The notes beneath the pieces are model-generated. The model was not told the origin of the DNA and searched no databases. It saw nothing but the letters and a program-made list of their open reading frames with translations. A program made the position numbers and the translations under genes. Shown piece by piece: positions 33,901-41,478 of a stretch of 64,000 bases of DNA. The stretch spans positions 62,001 through 126,000 of the forward strand of contig CALFYL010000126.1 in the NCBI GenBank assembly GCA_937952135.1, in the 5' to 3' direction. Each line of letters starts with the position of its first letter. The stretch's first letter is position 1. This stretch comes from an uncultured Planctomycetia bacterium. Lineage in GTDB: Bacteria; Planctomycetota; UBA1135; GCA-002686595.

Positions 33901-34787
33901 GGATTCGCTCCCGAAGCTCCCGCGGCGCCTTGTGAAGTCAGCAGCCACAATGTCAGGCCATTGTGGACGGCGTGCAGCGCCCACGGCGCGATCAGACGCT
34001 GCGTGCGCAGCATGACGGCGCCCAGCACGACGCCCAGCGCGAGCAGCGGAAGGAACGCGCCGAGACTTGCGTGGGCGAGCGCGAAGAAGAACGCGGTCGC
34101 CAGCACGCCGCCCTTGTCTCCGAGGTTCTGCACGAGCAGCGGCTGCAGGAAGGCGCGGAACACGAGCTCTTCGAGAAACGGCGCCACGACGACGGCGAGG
34201 AACGCGAAGCCCCAAAGGCGCGGCCCCGCGAGCACACGCGCCTGCGAGACGAGCGCCTGCTCGGCGTAGGCGAGGCCCGCGCTGTCGAGCGCCACGCGCC
34301 ACAGGGCCTGCAGGCCCGACAGCGCCGGAAGCGCCGCGAAATACGCCAGAACTCCGAGGGTGAAGGCCGCTCCCCAGCCGCCCGGGCGCAGTCCGAGCGA
34401 ACGCCAACCGTCGGGGTCCGCGGCGTTCGCCACGCCGAAGATCAGCGCGGCCACCGGCAGCATCAGCGCGCTCTGGAGAAGCAGGAGCTGGACCGTGTCC
34501 CGCGCGGTCCACTCGAGCGCCGCGAGCAGGAGCGAACTCGAAGCCATCATCACGGCGGCGACGATCAGCACCAGGGCGACGTGCGAGAAGCCCCAGCGCG
34601 CGAAGAACACGTTGCGGCCAGGGCACAGCCGGCGCGCGATCCGCACGGCGAAGGGCGCGAGCGCGAGGCCGAAGGCGAGCAACGCAAGGCCCTGAGCCAG
34701 GGTCGGTCCGGACGGCAGCTCGGAACTCACGGCGGCGCTTTCGAGCGCGGCCGGAGTCGCGGCCGCCTGCGCGAGGACGGAACTCAA
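33897..34787 (-). CDS. CPBP-family intramembrane metalloprotease
   Basis: A 296-residue polytopic membrane protein with the three Abi/CPBP motifs: EELVFRAFLQP (EExxxR), FFFALAHASLG (FxxxH) and HAVHNG (HxxxN), expected to build the metal site in the membrane. The start is inferred as TTG at 34785-34787, which overlaps the thiG stop as TTGA; no ATG or GTG is available nearby. CPBP proteins cleave prenylated or other membrane substrates, or act as bacteriocin immunity factors. The substrate here is unknown. Confidence 0.85.
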   Translation of the reverse strand: MSSVLAQAAATPAALESAAVSSELPSGPTLAQGLALLAFGLALAPFAVRIARRLCPGRNVFFARWGFSHVALVLIVAAVMMASSSLLLAALEWTARDTVQLLLLQSALMLPVAALIFGVANAADPDGWRSLGLRPGGWGAAFTLGVLAYFAALPALSGLQALWRVALDSAGLAYAEQALVSQARVLAGPRLWGFAFLAVVVAPFLEELVFRAFLQPLLVQNLGDKGGVLATAFFFALAHASLGAFLPLLALGVVLGAVMLRTQRLIAPWALHAVHNGLTLWLLTSQGAAGASGANP

Positions 34788-35608
34788 GTCGACCGCGCTC
34801 CGATGACGCCCTCGAGCGGCGAGGACGCGTTCGCGTAGAGCTTGCGCTCGATGCGGCCCGCCAGGAACGCGTTGCGTCCAGCGCGGCACGCATCGCGCAT
34901 CGCCGCGGCCATGCGCAGCGGTTCGCGCGCGAGAGCGACGGCGCTGTTCAGCAGCACGCCCGCGACCCCGAGCTCCATCGCCGCCGCCACGTCCGAGGCC
35001 GTGCCGACGCCCGCGTCGACGATCACGGGCTTGTCGATCAGCTCCAGCAGGATGCGGATCGCGTTCGGGTTGAGCACGCCCTGACCCGAGCCGATGGGCG
35101 AGCCGGCGGGCATCACGCTGGCGACGCCGAGTTCCGCGAGCCGCACGCCGAGGCGCGGGTCGTCGGAACAGTACGCGAGCACGTCGAAGCCCTGCGCGAC
35201 GAGTTCGCGCGCGGCTTCCAGCGTTCCGATCGGATCGGGAAGCAAGGTTCGCGGGTCGCCGAGCACTTCGAGCTTCACCCAGCTCGTTCCGAGGAGCTCG
35301 CGCGCGAGCTCCGCGGTGCGGATGGCGGTCTTGGCGTCGTAGCAGCCGGCGGTGTTCGGCAGGATCCGGTAGCGCTCTCGATCCACGAAATCGAGCAGCG
35401 AGGGCTCGCTTCCCGACAGGTTCACCCGGCGCACGGCCACGGTGACGCAGTCGGTTCCACTGAGCTCGAGCGCGTCGCGCATCTGCTCGTTCGTGGCGTA
35501 CTTGCCGGTGCCGACGAGGAGCCGCGAGTGCAGCGTGGTGCGGCCGATCTGGAGCGGCTCGTCCGCCGGCTCGGCGGGCGCCTTCTTCGTGGTGAGTTGA
35601 GCGGTCAT
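34784..35608 (-). CDS. thiG: Thiazole synthase ThiG
   Basis: Forms the thiazole phosphate of thiamine from deoxyxylulose phosphate, dehydroglycine and ThiS-thiocarboxylate. 274 residues; TIM-barrel motifs LLVGTGKYATNEQM and NTAGCYDAKTAIRTAELARE; the Schiff-base Lys is K112 in SWVKLEVLGD; phosphate loops MPAGSPIGSGQG and VDAGVGTASDVA. The ATG at 35606-35608 is chosen over that at 35612-35614 because the expected transcript start from TACGAT (35617-35622) falls at about 35610. It is 131 bases downstream of thiS. ThiF and ThiH/ThiO are not in the window. Confidence 0.96.
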   Translation of the reverse strand: MTAQLTTKKAPAEPADEPLQIGRTTLHSRLLVGTGKYATNEQMRDALELSGTDCVTVAVRRVNLSGSEPSLLDFVDRERYRILPNTAGCYDAKTAIRTAELARELLGTSWVKLEVLGDPRTLLPDPIGTLEAARELVAQGFDVLAYCSDDPRLGVRLAELGVASVMPAGSPIGSGQGVLNPNAIRILLELIDKPVIVDAGVGTASDVAAAMELGVAGVLLNSAVALAREPLRMAAAMRDACRAGRNAFLAGRIERKLYANASSPLEGVIGARST

Positions 35609-35616
35609 TTCCATCG

Positions 35617-35622
35617 ATCGTA
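35617..35622 (-). promoter_or_regulatory. -10 box in front of thiG (near-leaderless)
   Basis: Minus-strand GCTACGAT, the same octamer that precedes eno (1221-1228) and infB (41410-41417). The predicted start point is 2-3 bases before the ATG at 35608. There is no convincing -35 box. It would give thiG a promoter independent of the upstream thiS promoter. Confidence 0.42.
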
Positions 35623-35739
35623 GCGCCTCGCGCGGCGCGATTGTGCGCAGAACGGCGGGTGCGGCGGCCCAATCTCGACGGCTCGGGCTCGAGGGCCCGG
35701 GCTCGAGGCCACAGGTTCAAAGGCGGCAGGGTGAAGCGC

Positions 35740-35964
35740 TCAGCCGCCGCCGACGAGCGTCACGACTTCGATCTCGTCGCCCTCGGCCAGCCGCCGCGCC
35801 GGATGGTCCGCGCGACGCACCACCGATCCGTTCACCTCGACCGCGACCAGTTCCGCGCGCAGCCCCAGGCGAGCGACGAGATCGGCGAGGCTCGTGCCGA
35901 CCGCGCAGCTCTGCGGCTCGCCGTTGACTCGGATGGCGATCGAAGCACCGGACTGGATCGACAT
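35740..35964 (-). CDS. thiS: ThiS sulfur-carrier protein
   Basis: A 74-residue ubiquitin-fold protein ending LVGGG; the terminal Gly-Gly is adenylated and thiocarboxylated to give sulfur for thiazole synthesis. Typical features are IAIRVNGEPQSCAVGTSLADLV, VAVEVNGSVV and the RRLAEGDEIEVVTLVGGG end. The ATG at 35962-35964 is preferred over an upstream in-frame start that would begin before the promoter's expected start point. It is the first gene of the thiS-thiG-CPBP-gammaCA-larE unit. Confidence 0.93.
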   Translation of the reverse strand: MSIQSGASIAIRVNGEPQSCAVGTSLADLVARLGLRAELVAVEVNGSVVRRADHPARRLAEGDEIEVVTLVGGG

Positions 35965-35986
35965 GGGAAGGCTGGAAGCGCGCGGG

Positions 35987-36015
35987 AGATTAGCCGTGGC
36001 GGCCGGGGCCCACAA
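35987..36015 (-). promoter_or_regulatory. thiS promoter
   Basis: TTGTGG (36010-36015), a 17-base spacer and TAATCT (35987-35992) on the minus strand, just after the stop of the methyltransferase gene. The predicted leader is about 16 bases, with no Shine-Dalgarno and no room for a TPP riboswitch, so thiamine control by riboswitch is unlikely here. Confidence 0.62.
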
Positions 36016-36024
36016 GCCTTCGAC

Positions 36025-37218
36025 TCAGTCGCGCACCCGGAGGAACGCGCACTTGAGGTAGTTCGATTCGGGCAGCGTGAGCAGGTGCGGATGGTCCGGC
36101 GCCGCGCCGCAGAGTTGTTCGAGGTAGGCGCCTCGACCGCTGGCGTGGGCGGCTTGCGCGAGCACGTTCAGGAACAGCTCGGACCGCATCGCATAGGAGC
36201 ACGACGCGCTCACGAGCAGGCCGCCGCTCGCCACCAAGGCCAGGGCGCGCGTGTTGAGTTCGCGGTAGCCGCGCTCGGCGCCTTCGAGCTCGGACTTGTT
36301 CTTCGCGAACGCCGGCGGGTCGACCACCACGATCTCGAATCGCCGCAGGAAGTCGTCGCGGTGCTTGAGCTCACGCATGACGTCGACGCGTTCGAAGCTC
36401 ACCCGCTCGAGCACGCCGTTGCGTTCCGCATTGCGCCGCGCGCGTTCGAGCGCACCCTCGGACTGATCGAGGCACACGACCGCGCGCGCGCCCTCGAGCG
36501 CCGCGCGGATGCCGAACAATCCGTCGTAGCAGAACGCGTCGAGGAACTCCGCTCCGCGCGCGCCGCGGGCCGCGAGCCGGCGGTTGGAGCGCTGATCGAG
36601 GTAATGGCCGGTCTTGTGGCCGCCGAGAACGTCCACTTCGTACACGAGCCCGTCCTCGAGGACCTCGATCTCGCCGCTCAACTCGCCGTGCAAGACGCCC
36701 ACACGCTTCTCGAGTCCTTCGAGCCTGCGCACGGCGCTGTCGGAGCGCTCGACGATGGCTCTCGGCGCCACGGTCGCCATCAAGCCCGCAACCAGCTCGT
36801 CGCGCAGCTCGTCGGCGCCTTGCGCGCCGCTCTGGAGCACGCACACGCCGGCGTAGAAATCGATCACCATGCCCGGCACGAGGTCGGCGTCGCCCGCGAC
36901 CAGCCGGCAAGCGCCGCGGGCGTCGAACAGCCCGCCCCGCGTGCGCGCCTCGATCGAACGCGCGAGCCGCGAACGCCAGTGGTCCTCGGCGGGCGGCGTC
37001 GCGCCGCGCAGGAACACGCGCACGCGGATCTTCGATTGCGAGCTGTACAGCCCGTAGCCGACCACGCCGCCGCGCGGGTCCTCGACCGCGACGACGGCGC
37101 CCGGCGGCGCCTCCTCCTGGGCCAAATCGTCGGCAAAAACCCACGGATGCCCGCCCTCGAGCCGACGTCGGCCGCGACCCGTGAGCCGCACCCTTCCACG
37201 CACTTGCGACGCACTCAC
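36025..37218 (-). CDS. Class I SAM-dependent rRNA methyltransferase, RlmI type
   Basis: 397 residues: an N-terminal PUA-like RNA-binding domain (RLEGGHPWVFADD), a linker domain, then a Rossmann methyltransferase with LDAFCYDGLFGIRAALEG (SAM loop), VCLDQSEGALERARRNAERN, the catalytic VVVDPPAFAKNK and a late ASCSYAM. RlmI makes m5C1962 in E. coli 23S rRNA; the same family includes other RNA m5C enzymes, so the exact site is inferred. The GTG start at 37216-37218 overlaps the stop of the HEAT/TPR gene (GTGA). Confidence 0.9.
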   Translation of the reverse strand: MSASQVRGRVRLTGRGRRRLEGGHPWVFADDLAQEEAPPGAVVAVEDPRGGVVGYGLYSSQSKIRVRVFLRGATPPAEDHWRSRLARSIEARTRGGLFDARGACRLVAGDADLVPGMVIDFYAGVCVLQSGAQGADELRDELVAGLMATVAPRAIVERSDSAVRRLEGLEKRVGVLHGELSGEIEVLEDGLVYEVDVLGGHKTGHYLDQRSNRRLAARGARGAEFLDAFCYDGLFGIRAALEGARAVVCLDQSEGALERARRNAERNGVLERVSFERVDVMRELKHRDDFLRRFEIVVVDPPAFAKNKSELEGAERGYRELNTRALALVASGGLLVSASCSYAMRSELFLNVLAQAAHASGRGAYLEQLCGAAPDHPHLLTLPESNYLKCAFLRVRD

Positions 37219-39824
37219 TTGCGCTCTTCCTTCGACGTCGGTTCTCGCACTTCGCCCGCGTCTTCCTCCGCGGCGCGCAGCAACGCTTCGAAGCGCGGAT
37301 CGCCGCGCAACGACTCGAGATCGGGATCCGAGCGCGCCCAATCCTGTTGACGCTTGCGCGCGCCGGCGCTTCGGCGCAGCTCCTCGAAGTCGCGCTTGAG
37401 GTAATCGAGCGCGAGCTCGTGCTCTCCGAGCAGCGCGTGCGTGCACGCCGCGTTGTAGAAGTTCGACGGCTGCACCGGCGTCTCGCGCAAGATCGCGCGG
37501 GCCTCGTCGAGCCGGCCCGCCCGAGCGCGGTAGCACGCGAGAAGCACGCGCATGAAGTCGCTCTGGTCGAGCGCGTAGGCGCGCTCGAAGTACTCGACGG
37601 CTCGCGCGGCGTCGCGCAGCTTGACGTTCGCGTTGACGGCCAGGCTCACGAGCACCCCGGCCAGCGCGGAGCGCAGCGTCTCGGAGCCGCCGCGTCCATC
37701 GGCCTTCAGGCGCTCGTCCAGCGCGCGCAAGCGCTCGAGCGCCTTGGTCAGCGCTTGCTCGGCCGCCGCGGGTTCGTCCTGGTCCATCAACACGCCGCCG
37801 AGCGCGGACTCCGCGCGCGACAGCGTCAATTCGAACTGGCCGTCGTCGAGCACGCCGCGCAGCGCCTCGATGTCCTTCACGACCTGCTCGGCGAGCTTGC
37901 GGGCCGAGGCGCTGCGGCCGTTCTCGCGCAGGCGTTCGACGTACACCAGCCCGCCCCGTGAAAACTCGCGCAGACGCAGCAAGTAGCTCGGCGGCTCGTC
38001 GAACTCCTCCTGTTGCCGCTGCGCGAGCACGCGTTGCCAGGTCAGCATCTGGATCAATTCGCTCGGATCCGAGTCGCGTTCCTGCACTTCGCGCTCGAGC
38101 TCCTGCACGCGGCGCCGCAGCGCATCGTTCATCGACTTGTTGCGCTCGGCGCGCAAGCTTTCGAGCGCGACGCGCCGCTCGTCGTCCGCCAGCGGATCGC
38201 CGAGGCGGGCGTCGAACACCTCGCGGGCCTCGAACCCGGGCACGAGACCGCTCGAGACGTTCGCGAGCGCCTGGTACAGCGCGCCTTCGATGTCGATCCA
38301 GCGCGCCCGCGAGAAACCCGAAGCCTCGCGGGTCGAGAAGAACAGTCCGGACGGGCCGAGGTCGTGGAACAAGAGGTCGTCGTAGGAGACGCCGCGTTCG
38401 CCCGAAGCGGGATCCGCGCGGCGCGCCAGCGCACGACGGATGGCGAGCGTTCGCAGATCGACTTCGCGCGCGAGCTCGAGCACCTTGGTGTGCGTGTCCT
38501 CGCGCCCCGCGGCGAGCTCGGCGACGAGTTGGTGCAGCGGAACCAGCGCGCGCAGCGCGAGCACCTCGAGCTCGTGGCCGCCGACTTCGACGATCCGCGC
38601 CGACGCGCCTTCGCGCGCGAGAGCTCCGAGGAGCGCGTCCGCCTCGGCGAGCGGCGCTCCGGCCGCGTCGGGCGTCGCGGAGGCGACCGCGCCGGCCGCC
38701 TCGAGCAAGCGCCCCGCGGCGCGCCGCACGCGCGTCGCACTGTCGCCGCTCGCCGGATGGCGCCGCGCGATGGCCTGGCCCGCCTCGATCGCGATCGCCG
38801 GCGACGGCCCGTACTGGAGCGCGAGCCGTGCGCGGCGAACGAGCACCTCGAAATCGTCGAGGCCGGCGTCTTGCGCGGCCTGCAACGCGCGTTGCCCGCG
38901 CACGGCTTCTCCGGCTTGGGCGCAGCGCTCCGCGAAGGCGCCCACCACTCGCTTCGCCGCGTCGGCGACGCCTTCGTCGCCGTGGCGCAACAACGCCGCG
39001 AGCAGCGCGCGGTCCGCCTCGCTCTCGGCCCCGCCGGCGCTGCGTGCCAGCGCCTGCGCCAGCCCCTCGGACACGAGCAATTCGAGCGCGGCGCCGCCGA
39101 GGTTGGGCGCAGCTCCGGCCGCGGCGCGCCGGATCAACTCGAGCAGATTCTCCGGATCGCGGCCGGCCTCGACGAGTGTGCGCGCGGCGAGGGCTTGCTC
39201 CGCGGCGCCGCCGCGCTCGAGCACGTTTGCGAGCGCCCGCCTCGCCGCGTTCGCGTCGAGCCGCGAGAGCGCGCGCACCGCGAGCCGGCGCACGTCCTGG
39301 CTCGGATCGTGAAGCGCGCAGCGCTCGAGGGCCGCGCTGCGCTCCGCCGCGCGTTCGTCGCGAAGCCGCGGAGACGCCAGGTACTCGATCAACCGCCCGC
39401 GGATCTCGTCGTCGGGGTCCGCGAGGCGCGCGAGAGCCGCTTCCAACTGCGCCGCCCCGGCGGTGCGCGCGAAAAGCTCGCTGCGCGCGCGCCGGGCGAC
39501 GAGCGGCAGCTCCAGCCACGCCTCGAGGGGCTCCGCCACGGCGCGCTCCGCCGCGCGTTCGCCGAGCGCGGTGAGCCGCTCCACGGCCGCGGCTGCGGCG
39601 CTCGGCCCGCCGCGGTCGAGTTCGGCGATCAGCGCCTCGAGATCCGCTCCGCCCTGGGCTCGCGCCGCCGCCAGACATCCGAGGCGGAACGAGGTCGGAT
39701 GCACGGTCCGAGCGAGGGCCCCACTCGGGGCGAGGGCCAGGGCGAGGGCGACGCCCGCGGCGCGCGCCCGGCGCCAAACTCGTTCTCGGTGCGGCCCGCG
39801 CTCGTGTCGGTCTTCGTACTGCAT
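37215..39824 (-). CDS. Secreted HEAT/TPR repeat protein
   Basis: 869 residues with a signal peptide (arginine-rich start, VALALALAPSGALA, residues 1-38). HEAT-like helical pairs run at about 80-330 (LARLADPDDEIRGRLIEYLA, HDPSQDVRRLAVRALSRLD). The middle region is less clear, and TPR-like repeats occupy about 650-850 (AVEYFERAYALDQSDFMRVL, NFYNAACTHALLGEHELALD). No catalytic motif is seen. The ATG at 39822-39824 is the first with a signal peptide. It is coupled to the methyltransferase gene downstream, although the two products act in different compartments. Confidence 0.72.
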   Translation of the reverse strand: MQYEDRHERGPHRERVWRRARAAGVALALALAPSGALARTVHPTSFRLGCLAAARAQGGADLEALIAELDRGGPSAAAAAVERLTALGERAAERAVAEPLEAWLELPLVARRARSELFARTAGAAQLEAALARLADPDDEIRGRLIEYLASPRLRDERAAERSAALERCALHDPSQDVRRLAVRALSRLDANAARRALANVLERGGAAEQALAARTLVEAGRDPENLLELIRRAAAGAAPNLGGAALELLVSEGLAQALARSAGGAESEADRALLAALLRHGDEGVADAAKRVVGAFAERCAQAGEAVRGQRALQAAQDAGLDDFEVLVRRARLALQYGPSPAIAIEAGQAIARRHPASGDSATRVRRAAGRLLEAAGAVASATPDAAGAPLAEADALLGALAREGASARIVEVGGHELEVLALRALVPLHQLVAELAAGREDTHTKVLELAREVDLRTLAIRRALARRADPASGERGVSYDDLLFHDLGPSGLFFSTREASGFSRARWIDIEGALYQALANVSSGLVPGFEAREVFDARLGDPLADDERRVALESLRAERNKSMNDALRRRVQELEREVQERDSDPSELIQMLTWQRVLAQRQQEEFDEPPSYLLRLREFSRGGLVYVERLRENGRSASARKLAEQVVKDIEALRGVLDDGQFELTLSRAESALGGVLMDQDEPAAAEQALTKALERLRALDERLKADGRGGSETLRSALAGVLVSLAVNANVKLRDAARAVEYFERAYALDQSDFMRVLLACYRARAGRLDEARAILRETPVQPSNFYNAACTHALLGEHELALDYLKRDFEELRRSAGARKRQQDWARSDPDLESLRGDPRFEALLRAAEEDAGEVREPTSKEERK

Positions 39825-40242
39825 GTGGGCGCGAACCAGCCGCCGGGCAGAGCATAGACGCTCCCCAGGGGCGGTGCGATTCCCTCTGCGCGCGCGAAGA
39901 AGTCGCATTGACGCGAGGTCCCGCCGTCGCGCGACGAAGGCCCGTGCCGAGCTCCGCGAACCCACGCTCGCGCCCCTCGCCGGCGCCGACGCGAGGTTGA
40001 CGCTGCGGCAGTCGGACGCCACACTATCGCCCCTTCGCGCTTCCGACGGGCAACCGACGGGTCAGTGCGCTGCAAGGAAGCGGGCGAGCCCACTACCGCG
40101 GGCGCCCGCTTCTTGAACTTTCCGAACGTGTCGGCGTCCCTCCCGGGTGCTTGCGCGTGCGTGTCGCGCCCCGCGCGGGCGCGACGGAGAGGCGGCGCTG
40201 CCCGGCCGTGCCCCTCGACCGCGCCGCCAACGGACCCAACTC
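39825..40242. other. Divergent intergenic region between HEAT/TPR gene and nusA
   Basis: 418 bases without a credible gene. Minus strand: TATGCT (39851-39856) is a likely -10 box for the HEAT/TPR gene. Plus strand: TTGACG (39997-40002), 18 bases, ACACTA (40021-40026) is a likely nusA promoter. Between that and nusA lies the hairpin at 40077-40112. Confidence 0.5.
40077..40112 (+). terminator. Terminator-like hairpin in the nusA leader
   Basis: GAAGCGGGCG (40077-40086) pairs perfectly with CGCCCGCTTC (40103-40112) across a 16-base loop, followed by TTGAACTTT. With the promoter at about 40000 it sits in the 5' leader, about 130 bases before nusA. It could be an attenuator read by NusA itself; this is inference from position. 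Confidence 0.5.
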
Positions 40243-41367
<1,125 letters not shown>

Positions 41368-41411
41368 CTCGCGCGCGCCCCGGGCCCACGCCTGCGGTCG
41401 CGAACGCTCGC

Positions 41412-41417
41412 TACGAT
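41412..41417 (+). promoter_or_regulatory. Possible infB promoter -10 box
   Basis: GCTACGATAGGGAG between nusA and infB repeats the octamer seen before eno and thiG. The leader to the GTG at 41479 would be about 55 bases and includes AAGGAAAACGG just before the start. The -35 region is unclear. Confidence 0.35.
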
Positions 41418-41478
41418 AGGGAGCCGACGGCCGAAGCGGGATGCGTCGGCCGCAACAGAGAGAACTCAAGGAAAACGG

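Noticed and set aside
35623..35739. Possible TPP riboswitch between thiS and thiG
   Set aside because: The conserved thi-box core is not found; the gap is short and GC-rich with only CTCGAG-type repeats.
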